Shown here in pieces: positions 1-8,286 of a stretch of 52,261 bases of DNA. The stretch is from positions 1 through 52,261 of the forward strand of contig CAKZYA010000019.1 in NCBI GenBank assembly GCA_937883755.1. The letters are read 5' to 3'. The notes under the pieces were generated by a model, which was given only the letters and a program-made list of their open reading frames with translations, was not told the DNA's origin and made no database searches. The DNA comes from an uncultured Flammeovirgaceae bacterium (GTDB taxonomy: Bacteria; Bacteroidota; Bacteroidia; Cytophagales; Cyclobacteriaceae). The stretch's first letter is position 1; each line of letters starts with the position of its first letter. The position numbers and the translations under genes were made by a program.

Positions 1-256
1 TTACCCAAAGATACTGACACCTGTTTTTATTAAGTCAAGTCTCCAAACACGCTCTTAAAGTTTAGAGTACGTGTAGGGTTTTAAGCACCGTACTATTAGG
101 CCTTATAAAAAACAGGATAAAAGGCGGAGAATGGCTTGTTCGTAGAAAATTTGATTGATGAGAACATTAAAATCAGTATCATATCCTAAGATTGATTTGA
201 GATTAACTGTTCAAAAATTCAACCCCAAACCAAGAAAACTCAACCGTTACTATCAA
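1..256. other. non-coding stretch at left edge
   Basis: No convincing coding frame is seen before the stop codon of the asparagine synthase gene. The sequence is AT-rich without an obvious hairpin-plus-T-run terminator. The left neighbour lies outside the window. Confidence 0.4.
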
Positions 257-2167
257 TTAACCTCCGTATCGCTTCCACCACCACTGGAAAACTACTAGAG
301 CCCAGGTCGTTGCGTGGGCATCTCCCGGATTGTTAGAGAATAGCTGCTGTTTCAATTGTCTGATCTCTTCCACATCAAAAATGCCCTGCTCTTCTACGTA
401 ATTATCAGCTAGTAAATCGTTAGTGATAGTGTTCTTTAGCTCGGTGCGGAACCAGCCTAGCAATGGTACTTCAAAACCATGCTTGGGTCGCTGGTACAGT
501 TCTTTCGGCAATATATCCCGAAAAGTATCCTGTACAATACGTTTTTTCATCTGACGGTTAATTTTACTTTCTTCCGGTAACTGAAAGGCAAACTCTACCA
601 CTTCATGATCTAAAAATGGAACTCGCACCTCTAAGCCATTTGCCATCGACATTAAGTCCACTTTTGTTAGCATATCATTAGGTAGCACTAGCTGGGTATC
701 AGCTAGTAAAAACTGATTCATGCTTTCACCCGAAATAGACTCTAACCACTTTGTCCGACGATCATCAGCTTGCTCAAAAGCAAGTTGCTCTAGTGACTGA
801 CTACTCAACAAACGACTAGCTTGCTCTGAAGAAAGAAACGTAGCCCACTGCCAGTAGCGATCCTTAGGGCTTAGCTGCATTCCTTCGGAAAATCGCTGAA
901 ACTGACGAGCTTTGTTTGATAGCCAACCATTTCTGGATTTAGGCATTTGCTGCCAAAGTGGTAACCCCGAGGTCACCATTTTTTCCTGCCAGCCAGGGTG
1001 CATTGCTCGGTAAGCTGCCATATGCTTATTGTATCCCGAAAAAATCTCATCAGCCCCATCGCCCGAAAGGGCTACGGTTACCCGCTGTTTGGTTTCTTTA
1101 CTTAGGATATAGACTGGTAAGGCGGAAGAATCTGCAAACGGTTCACTCAGATAGTTTAATACATCATGCAAGTGACGATAAAGATCATCGTTGGTCAGTG
1201 AGAATACAGTGTGATTAGTCTCAAACTTATCAGCAACCAGTTTAGCATAGCGGGTTTCGTCAAAAAATTTCTCATCACGGTAGCCGATTGAAAAGGTACT
1301 AAATGAATCTACGTGTTGCCTAGCCAATCCAGTGATTACCGAAGAATCAATGCCTCCGCTCAGGAAAGAGCCAAGTGGCACATCGGCTACTAGCCGACGC
1401 TGTACTGACTGATCAAGTAATTCTCGTAAGTGTTGCTGCTGCTGTTCGTAAGAGAGATTAGCTACTGATTGATCCGATGAGTTGAGTTGAAGCTCATAAT
1501 ACGTACCCACTCGTACCCGCTCTTCATTACCTTTCGCAACTTCCAGATACTGCCCCGGAATCAGTTTTCTCACATTCTTGAGAATGGTGTACGGTGCCGG
1601 AATGTAATTGAGTTGCAAATAATGATAGAGCGATGAATAATCTAGTTGTTTTTCTGCTCCGAAAGTAAGCATCGACTTTATCTCAGAGGCAAAGAAGAAC
1701 TTATCTTCATCGTAGTAGTACAGCAATGGTTTAATGCCAAACCGATCGCGAGCCAACCACATTCGGTTTTCCTCCTTATCATAAAAGGCAAAAGCGAAAA
1801 ATCCGTTTACTTCAGCTAGCCCAGATATACCACGGTGAATCAGCCAATACAGTAATACTTCAGTATCGGATTGAGAAACAAAGTCAATATTTGATCCGTC
1901 CAGCTTTTGCCGTAGCTCGCGGTAGTTGTAAATTTCGCCGTTGAAGACAATAGTATAACGTCCACTGGCATCCTTCATAGGCTGACTGCCTTCCCGCGAC
2001 GTATCGATAATAGACAAACGGCGGTGCCCTAGTCCCACGTGATCTAACAAATCATGCTGCCCAAAATCGGGGCCACGCGACTCCAATGCATCCGTAGCCG
2101 CAGCTAACTTGATCATATGAAACTTACCTAGCTCGTTAAAAGCGTACAATCCGGTGATTCCGCACAC
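257..2167 (-). CDS. asnB: asparagine synthase (glutamine-hydrolysing)
   Basis: Makes asparagine from aspartate, glutamine and ATP in the cytoplasm. The N-terminal class II glutamine amidotransferase domain (about residues 2-210) starts MCGITG, with catalytic Cys2, R49, the FNGEIYNY strand (75-82) and SDTEV (100-104). The synthetase domain carries the PP-loop SGGIDSS at 270-276. Cys2 must be exposed by removal of residue 1, so the GTG codon at 2167 is fixed as the start. 636 residues fits the long AsnB type found in Bacteroidota, which also occurs in surface-polysaccharide loci, where it may amidate sugar acids. It stands alone here with 255 bp before the next gene, so plain asparagine synthesis is equally likely. 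Confidence 0.95.
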   Translation of the reverse strand: MCGITGLYAFNELGKFHMIKLAAATDALESRGPDFGQHDLLDHVGLGHRRLSIIDTSREGSQPMKDASGRYTIVFNGEIYNYRELRQKLDGSNIDFVSQSDTEVLLYWLIHRGISGLAEVNGFFAFAFYDKEENRMWLARDRFGIKPLLYYYDEDKFFFASEIKSMLTFGAEKQLDYSSLYHYLQLNYIPAPYTILKNVRKLIPGQYLEVAKGNEERVRVGTYYELQLNSSDQSVANLSYEQQQQHLRELLDQSVQRRLVADVPLGSFLSGGIDSSVITGLARQHVDSFSTFSIGYRDEKFFDETRYAKLVADKFETNHTVFSLTNDDLYRHLHDVLNYLSEPFADSSALPVYILSKETKQRVTVALSGDGADEIFSGYNKHMAAYRAMHPGWQEKMVTSGLPLWQQMPKSRNGWLSNKARQFQRFSEGMQLSPKDRYWQWATFLSSEQASRLLSSQSLEQLAFEQADDRRTKWLESISGESMNQFLLADTQLVLPNDMLTKVDLMSMANGLEVRVPFLDHEVVEFAFQLPEESKINRQMKKRIVQDTFRDILPKELYQRPKHGFEVPLLGWFRTELKNTITNDLLADNYVEEQGIFDVEEIRQLKQQLFSNNPGDAHATTWALVVFQWWWKRYGG

Positions 2168-2422
2168 AATTATTCAGTTGAAAGGTGATAATTAAAAATG
2201 GACAATTCTATTGGTTTTGCTTGCGATTTAGCAGGATTTGAGGGAATATCCTAGCTAAGTGACTTAGTGCTATTGTGTTAAAGTATTGTAGTGTAGGGAA
2301 CATGAGAAAATTGATTAATTGTGGCTTAACCTTTGGTAGTAATCACTAATCATCTGTCTTTCTACCCTCTTCCCATCTTCTGACTTCGTGCGAGGCACTT
2401 CGCATTTTCAACCCTTTTACCA

Positions 2423-2845
2423 TCAATCTTCATTACTCATTGAGTTTTTCAAACGATCCGCGACTTCAGCAGGTAGCGCAGCTTTCACCGTTACTGGAGC
2501 GACCCCAGCTTGAATGATACCAATCTGCTGAGCAGCTGCCCGCGATAAATCAATAATACGCTGGGGGTGATACGGTCCCCGGTCATTAATAATAACGGTT
2601 ACTTCTTGTTGCGTAGCGGGATTAATCACTTGTACTTTTGTTCCAAAAGGAAGGTGACGGTGAGCAGCAGTTAAACTGTCGGGGTGGTAAAGTACTCCAC
2701 TAGCGGTTGGTCTACCAGCGAGTGAGTTAGCGTAGTAAGAAGCCTTTCCGTTTTGAGTAAAATTATACGTAGGTTCTTCAGTTACCCACGATGAACATGC
2801 CAGTATCAGCAACCAGCTCCCTAAAAACCATCCGTTTAGCTTCAT
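2423..2845 (-). CDS. RlpA-like double-psi beta-barrel lipoprotein
   Basis: The signal peptide ends in a lipobox (ILAC, Cys17), so the protein is probably a lipoprotein of the cell envelope. Residues about 32-122 form an RlpA/double-psi beta-barrel domain: GKASYYAN, then RPTASG, LPFGTKVQV, VIINDRGPY and RIIDLSRAAA. These match the core that binds denuded peptidoglycan glycan strands and, in some RlpA proteins, acts as a lytic transglycosylase; the Asp of NDRGP is the position needed in active members. There is no SPOR domain, so this is the short single-domain form (140 residues). It is monocistronic. Confidence 0.85.
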   Translation of the reverse strand: MKLNGWFLGSWLLILACSSWVTEEPTYNFTQNGKASYYANSLAGRPTASGVLYHPDSLTAAHRHLPFGTKVQVINPATQQEVTVIINDRGPYHPQRIIDLSRAAAQQIGIIQAGVAPVTVKAALPAEVADRLKNSMSNED

Positions 2846-2942
2846 AATACAACCAAATTAACGGTGAAATCTTAGAGCGTATTTGAACTTTACCTTTTAG
2901 TTTTCTTATGGTTATTTTTCGCCTATTCTTCGGCTTTTTTTC

Positions 2943-2984
2943 AGACGATAGCTCCGGCTATCCTCCTCAAAAAGAGCCTCGTCT
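2943..2984. other. small structured inverted-repeat element
   Basis: Arms AGACGA (2943-2948) and TCGTCT (2979-2984) enclose a second hairpin TAGC-tccg-GCTA (2949-2960) and a weak third one (2966-2976), giving a possible three-way junction. It lies between the GNAT gene and rlpA. No T-run follows it on the minus strand, so it is not a standard terminator. Confidence 0.25.
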
Positions 2985-3081
2985 AAACGCAAAATTCCTC
3001 ATAATAAATTCTAAAAATAAAATCCAAACACACTCTGAATTAAAATTGGTTGCGTAGTGATGAATTATGGGATATACTTAT

Positions 3082-3591
3082 TTAATTATCTTTATCCAAG
3101 CGATAAAAAGCCGTAGGTTTACCCAGCTCAGTACGTTCTTCCACAAATTGCATACCTAATCGTTCAGCAACTTTTCGGGATGCAGCATGAGGGCTGTCGC
3201 AACTGGCAATTAGGTACGAAAAACCAGCTTCTTCAAACGCATAGTTAATAATTGCTCTCGATGCCTCGGTAGCGTAGCCTTCTTTGGTAGCAGTTTGCAA
3301 TAATCCGTATAGTAGCTGCGGCTGATCTTCTTCAAAGAAATACCATAAACCTACGAACCCTAGGTACGTGTCATCAGTCTTCTGGGTAATTTTCCAAAGT
3401 CCCCAATGGTCATCGCGAAAATACTGCTCATTTTGTTTCAAAATTTCTTGAACCTGAGCTTCAGAAATAATTTCGTCATCCCATAAGAACTCACGGACAA
3501 AAGGATCGATAAACGTTTGGTGTAATAGCTCTTGATCAGCTTTAGAAAACGGGACAAGCTGTAACCGGGAAGTAAGTAGAATGGGATTCAT
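3082..3591 (-). CDS. GNAT family N-acetyltransferase (RimJ/RimL-like)
   Basis: 169 residues starting LTSRLQLVPF, the usual opening of RimJ/RimL-type acetyltransferases that transfer acetyl from acetyl-CoA to amino groups. The core contains WGLWKI, LGFVGLWYF and the acetyl-CoA region YGLLQTATKEGYATEASRA (about 95-113), followed by ASCDSPHAASRKVAERLGM. The substrate cannot be read from sequence. Its start overlaps the stop of the upstream YdeI-like gene by 4 nt (ATGA), so the two are translationally coupled. Confidence 0.85.
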   Translation of the reverse strand: MNPILLTSRLQLVPFSKADQELLHQTFIDPFVREFLWDDEIISEAQVQEILKQNEQYFRDDHWGLWKITQKTDDTYLGFVGLWYFFEEDQPQLLYGLLQTATKEGYATEASRAIINYAFEEAGFSYLIASCDSPHAASRKVAERLGMQFVEERTELGKPTAFYRLDKDN

Positions 3592-4172
3592 CCGTCAAAG
3601 TTAGCTTTTAAATTTTGTTCGGCCATGGCTACTGTCTTAGCTACTCGCTTCTGACGGGTTTTCGGGCGTTTCGCACTGATGACCCACCATAAAATTCCCT
3701 TTTTGTAGGTTGGGGCAAAAGCAGTAAAGTACTCGTTAGCTAAAGGATTTGCCATCAAGGCCTGTTGTAGATCATCTGGAATTTCTAACGCTTCTACTGG
3801 ATCATAGATTGTCCAATAACCGTTTTCTTTGGCGACTTCAATTTTAGCTAGTCCGGCAGCGGTTATGCTTCCGTTTTCCAACAATCGAGCTACTCGCTCT
3901 TTATTCAGCTTACTCCAAGGGCTCTTAATATTACGCGGCGAAAATAACTGCTTAAACCGTTCATCATCCAATTTATTAGGTACACTGTCAATCCAGCCAA
4001 AGCAGAGGGCTTCTTCTACAGCTTCATCGTAGGTAACGGTAGGTTTGCCCGAGTCTTTCTTGTAATACACCAGCCACACTCCATCAGAACTTGCGTAATT
4101 CTCAGCCAACCACTTACGCCACTGCTGTCGAGTCTCAGGATAGTACTGCGGAATGTCCCTACGAATTGCCAT
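3588..4172 (-). CDS. YdeI/OmpD-associated (bacteriocin-protection type) protein
   Basis: 194 residues of the YdeI/OmdA family: an N-terminal block (QWRKWLAENY, GVWLVYYKK, ALCFGWIDS) and a C-terminal helical block rich in Lys and Arg (PTYKKGILWWVISAKRPKTRQKR). Members are cytoplasmic and widespread; a link to bacteriocin or peptide resistance is known for a few, and the biochemical role is unknown. It is the first gene of a two-gene unit with the GNAT enzyme, and the small membrane protein 8 bp upstream may be co-transcribed. Confidence 0.8.
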   Translation of the reverse strand: MAIRRDIPQYYPETRQQWRKWLAENYASSDGVWLVYYKKDSGKPTVTYDEAVEEALCFGWIDSVPNKLDDERFKQLFSPRNIKSPWSKLNKERVARLLENGSITAAGLAKIEVAKENGYWTIYDPVEALEIPDDLQQALMANPLANEYFTAFAPTYKKGILWWVISAKRPKTRQKRVAKTVAMAEQNLKANFDG

Positions 4173-4180
4173 GCTAAATA

Positions 4181-4549
4181 TTATGTTTCCGAAGGTTTTT
4201 TGGCCTCTAAATACTGCACTGATTGCCTAATTTCTTTTAGTTCTTGCTGAATATCACGTAACACTGGATTGGAACTAGATAGATTGCGCAGTTCTTCTTC
4301 CCGCAACCCGAAGCGGGAATCCAAGTAGCCAATAATAATAGAACCAACGATGAATAGTATGAATAAGATTGGAATAGAGATGTATATGTATTGAAAGATA
4401 AACTGCCCAAAGGATTGATCTCGAAAGGCCTCCATAAAAACAACGCCGATCATAAAAAACTGAATGTAGCCGATATACATCCGAGCCCGGTCAATGTACA
4501 CTTTCCAGCGAATGAGCGTAGGTTTATTTAATTTAATGTGTGATAGCAT
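4181..4549 (-). CDS. small two-helix membrane protein of unknown function
   Basis: 122 residues with two predicted transmembrane segments (about 27-40 and 50-75, the second very Ile/Phe-rich) and a charged C-terminal tail that looks helical or coiled-coil (EEELRNLSS to EIRQSVQYLEAK). The layout recalls 2TM-domain proteins of Bacteroidota (often annotated DUF2061/2TM), but I cannot assign a family. It lies 8 bp upstream of the YdeI-like gene on the same strand, probably in one transcript. Confidence 0.65.
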   Translation of the reverse strand: MLSHIKLNKPTLIRWKVYIDRARMYIGYIQFFMIGVVFMEAFRDQSFGQFIFQYIYISIPILFILFIVGSIIIGYLDSRFGLREEELRNLSSSNPVLRDIQQELKEIRQSVQYLEAKKPSET

Positions 4550-4650
4550 AGGAGTTTCGTTTTTACCAAAATACGACGAAATACCCGAAAATTAGTTTAT
4601 CGTAAGTATCCTTTCTTTTGATTTTGTAACTTCCGCAGTAAAGAATAATT

Positions 4651-5628
4651 ATGAGTAACAAAATCATCCGGTGGGGCATGATTGGCGCGGGCGATGTAGC
4701 CGAAGTAAAAAGTGGTCCGGCCTTTCAAAGAGTAGAGCACTCTCAATTAGTAGCTCTAATGCGGCGTAACACTGAAAAGGCCGCTGATTTTGCTCGTCGT
4801 CATCAGGTTCCTGAGTGGTACGATGATGCCGCCAAGATGCTCGGGCAAGCTGACATTAACGCCGTTTACATCGCTACCCCACCCGATTCGCATCTAGAGT
4901 ACGCCCTAATGGCATTGGAAGCAGGGAAAGATGTATACTTAGAAAAGCCGATGGCGATGAGTGTCGAGGAATGTCAAACTATAAATAAAGCCGTAGCCCA
5001 AAGTGGCCGTAAATTGGTAATAGCTCACTATCGCCGAGCATTACCGGCTTTCCAAAAAGTAAAAGATCTACTGGAAGAAGGGGCGATCGGCACTCCTAAA
5101 CTAGCGTTGCTACGGATTTTGCAACCTGCTAAGTCATCCATCATCGCTCAAACTGAAACCAACTGGCGGGTACAGCCCGAAGTATCGGGGGGTGGACTAT
5201 TTCACGATATTGCCCCTCATCAGATTGATTTGATGTTGAACTACTTTGGTAATCCAATTTCTTTCGCTGGCAATTCCCTAAATCAAGCTAATTTATATGA
5301 AGCCGATGATACGGTAAATGGTACTATCGTTTTTGAGAATCAGGTTTTGTTTCAAGGAACCTGGTGTTTTTCAGTGCCCGAAGCTTTTGCTCAAGAAGAA
5401 GTGCAAATTGTCGGCAGCGAAGGAAAAATTACGTTTACTTTTTACGGTAGCGAGATTCATCTTCGGCAGGGCGACCAGCAGCAAACATTCTCTTTTGATC
5501 ATCCACCCCATATTCAACAACCCATGATTGAGCAAGTGGTTAGTTACTTTCGGGGCGAAGCCGGAAACCCTTGTTCGGGTGAGGTTGGGGAAGAGGTAAT
5601 TCAGATTATGGAGGCTTTTAGTGCCTAA
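4651..5628 (+). CDS. Gfo/Idh/MocA family NAD(P)-dependent oxidoreductase
   Basis: 325 residues. The N-terminal Rossmann fold has IGAGDVA (11-17) and the EKPMA motif (98-102), whose Lys is the conserved catalytic residue of this family. The C-terminal alpha/beta domain holds GGGLFHDIAPHQID (180-193) with the conserved D and H of the active site. Such enzymes oxidise or reduce sugars, inositols or related polyols with NAD(P). The substrate cannot be told. It is divergent from the membrane-protein operon with about 100 bp between them and seems monocistronic. Confidence 0.9.
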   Translation: MSNKIIRWGMIGAGDVAEVKSGPAFQRVEHSQLVALMRRNTEKAADFARRHQVPEWYDDAAKMLGQADINAVYIATPPDSHLEYALMALEAGKDVYLEKPMAMSVEECQTINKAVAQSGRKLVIAHYRRALPAFQKVKDLLEEGAIGTPKLALLRILQPAKSSIIAQTETNWRVQPEVSGGGLFHDIAPHQIDLMLNYFGNPISFAGNSLNQANLYEADDTVNGTIVFENQVLFQGTWCFSVPEAFAQEEVQIVGSEGKITFTFYGSEIHLRQGDQQQTFSFDHPPHIQQPMIEQVVSYFRGEAGNPCSGEVGEEVIQIMEAFSA

Positions 5629-5673
5629 GATTTTATGACACTGAAAATCACTTATTTTAGAAAGTGAGTTAAC

Positions 5674-6147
5674 ATGAGAAGGGTCTATTTGCTACTTCTG
5701 GTATGGTTGACTACCACTATAAATGCTTGTACTCAGCCGTCTGACCAGCTAATTGCCGACCGCTTAGCATTCTGTGATTCTAATTTTCCTGAAAATTTGA
5801 TTCCGGAATTAAAAGAAGAGTTTAATCAACTAGAGCAGTACTTTGTTCAGTCTGGATTACTTACGGATAAATCAGGGGAAAGCTACTATACTGTTTATCA
5901 GAAGATTAGTAAAGAAAATGATCTAATATTCAATAGGACTCAGTTTTTTCCAATACTTGATTCCTTAGATTATTTTCTACTGCAAAAGTGCTTCTACAAG
6001 TTACTTACTGAAAAGCAACTATTGGAAATGACCCCTCGCCATCTTAAAGCTACTGAAGCGATTGCTCAAGCTTACGAAGGAAATGTAACTCCTGGAATGA
6101 TAACTAAACGAATTACAGATAGAAGTGATTTAAACTTTTGGTATTAG
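5674..6147 (+). CDS. putative lipoprotein, unknown function
   Basis: 157 residues beginning with a hydrophobic signal segment ending INAC (Cys19), so probably a lipoprotein. The rest is acidic and helical (ELKEEFNQLEQYF, KISKENDLIF, LLTEKQLLEM), with no domain I recognise. It lies 45 bp after the oxidoreductase; the spacer holds a hairpin (TCACTT 5648-5653 with AAGTGA 5662-5667). Bacteroidota carry many such short lineage-specific lipoproteins. Confidence 0.6.
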   Translation: MRRVYLLLLVWLTTTINACTQPSDQLIADRLAFCDSNFPENLIPELKEEFNQLEQYFVQSGLLTDKSGESYYTVYQKISKENDLIFNRTQFFPILDSLDYFLLQKCFYKLLTEKQLLEMTPRHLKATEAIAQAYEGNVTPGMITKRITDRSDLNFWY

Positions 6148-6377
6148 ATTCATAGGAATAGCTTCATACTCAGTAAGTTTAAGTGATACAAAGTATAGCA
6201 TAAATTGTATCAAAAGCTGAGCAAATTATTCGTTTTAATGAATTGAAAATCAAAGCTTTAGCATAAATATTCTCTAAAAAGTTTAAATCACTTTATAATC
6301 TAACACCCGATGACTTCAACCTGGAATACTACCGGATTTCTTCACTCCTGATATTTCATTACCTAACGACAACTTAC

Positions 6378-6737
6378 ATGCCACTCGATCAACCAGAAAC
6401 GGATTTATCCGATAAGGAAGTACTGCTAATTGAAATAAACGGAGATCAAATTACTGCCTCGAGCAAACCGATAACAATAAATCAACTTACAGATGTAATT
6501 AATGACTTCACCGTCGAATTTTCAGACAAAAAAGTGATTAAAATTGTCTCCACCCGAGACACTGGATACGATCTTCACCTTAGAGTGATAGATCTCGCTA
6601 ATGCGACTTTTGATGAACATAGGAATAAATTGGCTCAAGAAAAATTTTCTACTGAATATTCAGCATTATCGGCTCAGCAAAAGCAAGAGATTGATGATAC
6701 TATACCTAAGAATATTATAATAAGTGAGCCACAATAA
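6378..6737 (+). CDS. ExbD/TolR periplasmic domain lacking its membrane anchor (probable remnant)
   Basis: 119 residues matching only the C-terminal periplasmic part of Bacteroidota ExbD: the beta-strand block VLLIEINGDQI, the LTDVINDF helix, KVIKIVSTRDTGYDLHLRVID and a C-terminal extension (KFSTEYSALSAQQKQEI, PKNIIISEPQ) typical of Bacteroidota ExbD. Full ExbD has an N-terminal tail and one transmembrane helix feeding on the ExbB proton channel; both are absent after the only ATG. The same frame stays open upstream to 6267 without ATG/GTG/TTG and encodes LLIFHYLTTTY just before the Met, resembling the end of the ExbD helix. I take it as a 5'-truncated exbD paralogue. No exbB or tonB is adjacent. 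Confidence 0.55.
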   Translation: MPLDQPETDLSDKEVLLIEINGDQITASSKPITINQLTDVINDFTVEFSDKKVIKIVSTRDTGYDLHLRVIDLANATFDEHRNKLAQEKFSTEYSALSAQQKQEIDDTIPKNIIISEPQ

Positions 6738-6771
6738 CTAGGAAATTATTGGTTATCAGGAGCTGTATTTC

Positions 6772-7206
6772 CTACCCACTATGTTCTACCACAATTCCTT
6801 CATTGGCTATCTCCATTGATTCAATTACTACTTCGCTGGCTGATGCTTTTAAATCAGACCAGGTAACTTTTACCGGAAAAGCGTTGCGTACCTTCCAAAC
6901 GACCACTGGCTCGTGGGCTTCATTTAGTAGGCTGATGATAATATCCCTTCGTTCAACCTTGTTCAGGGCAATGGAATTCCACCAATCGTAAAACTCATTA
7001 TCACCCGAAACTACACCACGTTTTAAGATGATATTACTGAACTTGGGACGTCCCGGCATCTTAATTGATCCGTGCTCAACGAGACTACCTTCGCGGTACT
7101 CAATAACTTCAACATCAAAACTTAGGTTCTGTACTTCAGAAAAGCCTATTCTCGTCCCACCCCAATCTACCTGAAAATGAAATTTTGGAAGCGGATACTG
7201 TGCCAT
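6772..7206 (-). CDS. phage-like tail tube protein (T4 gp19 / eCIS tube family)
   Basis: 144 residues of the T4-like tail tube family also found as inner-tube subunits of extracellular contractile injection systems (Afp1/Pvc1) and Hcp-like tubes. Visible hallmarks are PLPKFHFQVDWGG at the N-terminus, GFSEVQNLSFDVEVIEYREG, MPGRPKFSNIILKRGV, FYDWWNSI and the C-terminal VIESMEIANEGI. Size is normal for the family. No sheath, baseplate, spike, ATPase or other tail gene is present within the window, so this is an orphan. It lies 4 bp downstream of an unknown gene with which it must be co-transcribed. Confidence 0.85.
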   Translation of the reverse strand: MAQYPLPKFHFQVDWGGTRIGFSEVQNLSFDVEVIEYREGSLVEHGSIKMPGRPKFSNIILKRGVVSGDNEFYDWWNSIALNKVERRDIIISLLNEAHEPVVVWKVRNAFPVKVTWSDLKASASEVVIESMEIANEGIVVEHSG

Positions 7207-7210
7207 ATTT

Positions 7211-7606
7211 TTACGGTTTTAAAATGATAGGTAAGTCGTGGTATATCGCTAAATCGTGGATAATTTCTTTCTTGAAGAATTTTCGCTCGGCATTGTAACA
7301 GAGAATAGTAAACTGAACGATGGTTTTCTCGAGAGTACTCAAAAACTGGGATGCTTCATCAATATACAGCAAAAATTCTTTCTTTGGGGCAAAGTAGGCG
7401 AGTTTCCGAAAGAGATTGATTTGTGCTAAATCCTTCGACTGATTTAAGGCTAAAATTGGCTGACTAAAATTAACTGATACATCATATGCTTCAGCATCAG
7501 AAATGTTAGCAAAACGGAGATATAACTTCTCTCCTACTAATACAAAATCAATAAGCAAGTTAGGCAGCTGCCGATCCATTACCATTGGGAAAACGTGGTT
7601 GCTCAT
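7211..7606 (-). CDS. unknown protein paired with the tail tube gene
   Basis: 131 residues, no family recognised. The sequence alternates hydrophobic strands (LLIDFVLVGEKLYLRFAN, YDVSVNFSQPIL, EFLLYIDEA, IVQFTILCYNA), suggesting a beta-sandwich. No signal peptide or transmembrane helix is seen. It is the first gene of the two-gene unit with the tail-tube protein, so a role as adaptor, chaperone or cap of the tube is a reasonable guess, but only from position. Confidence 0.55.
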   Translation of the reverse strand: MSNHVFPMVMDRQLPNLLIDFVLVGEKLYLRFANISDAEAYDVSVNFSQPILALNQSKDLAQINLFRKLAYFAPKKEFLLYIDEASQFLSTLEKTIVQFTILCYNAERKFFKKEIIHDLAIYHDLPIILKP

Positions 7607-7831
7607 TAAATATACGCATCCGAGCAGAATAATACCACTTCTTATAAATAGTCATCATATGACTCGTAATCCTCTGGGACTTGCGTAAGTTTCATTTAAA
7701 GACGTAAAACTGTTACTCAATAGTAAATCCTATTATTGCGAAAGACTTTTATTTTTACAGTTTCTTGAACAGAATACCTACGATAAACATTATTACTTTT
7801 AGACTTATTAATCGCACAAATAAATCTAACT

Positions 7832-8212
7832 ATGTACAGCGTAATTATTCGCGATCACATGATGATTGCCCATTCATTAGATAGTGAAGCCTTCGGTCCG
7901 GCTCAGAAACTGCACGGAGCTACCTACGTAGTAGATGCCGAATTTAAGACTGAGCAGTTGGATGAAAATAATATCGTTATTGATATTGATATTGCTACCA
8001 AAGAATTGCAAAAAGCACTGTCTCCTCTCAAGTACCAGAACCTGGATAACTTAGAACAGTTTAATGGCAAACTAACCACTACTGAGTTTTTGGCAAAATA
8101 TGTTCACGACACGATTAGCAATGCTGTTCGCAGTCGGTTTAACGGGAGCTTGAAAATCACATTGGGCGAATCGCACGTAGCCTGGGCTACTTATGAAGCT
8201 CCTATAAAGTAA
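7832..8212 (+). CDS. 6-pyruvoyl-tetrahydropterin synthase/QueD homologue with altered active site
   Basis: 126 residues with the PTPS/QueD fold. Canonical enzymes use three Zn-binding His and a Cys; here H14 and H28 remain, but the motif is FGPAQKLHGATY (21-32) instead of C-x3-HGHxY, so the catalytic Cys maps to Ala24 and the third His to Ala30. T83/E85 and E113/H115 of the second half are kept. It is therefore unlikely to be a normal queuosine or biopterin enzyme. I recall a near-identical FGPAQ-LHGAT variant in actinobacterial clusters with the same glycosyltransferase and methyltransferase that follow here; that needs a database check. Confidence 0.8.
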   Translation: MYSVIIRDHMMIAHSLDSEAFGPAQKLHGATYVVDAEFKTEQLDENNIVIDIDIATKELQKALSPLKYQNLDNLEQFNGKLTTTEFLAKYVHDTISNAVRSRFNGSLKITLGESHVAWATYEAPIK

Positions 8213-8286
8213 TCTATACTGTTTGCTACTAAGGCAGACTATCTTAACGAACGTAGAACACCAATATATTCTTGACTAATATTACA

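Noticed and set aside
958-1218. Open frame on the plus strand inside the asparagine synthase gene
   Set aside because: Antisense shadow of a well-supported gene; low-complexity product without any family pattern.
2943-2984. Inverted repeat considered as a riboswitch or terminator of the GNAT operon
   Set aside because: On the minus strand it is followed by an A-run, not U, and no riboswitch core is recognised; kept only as a low-confidence element.
5648-5667. Hairpin TCACTT/AAGTGA considered as a terminator of the oxidoreductase gene
   Set aside because: Six-pair AT-rich stem with no following T-run.
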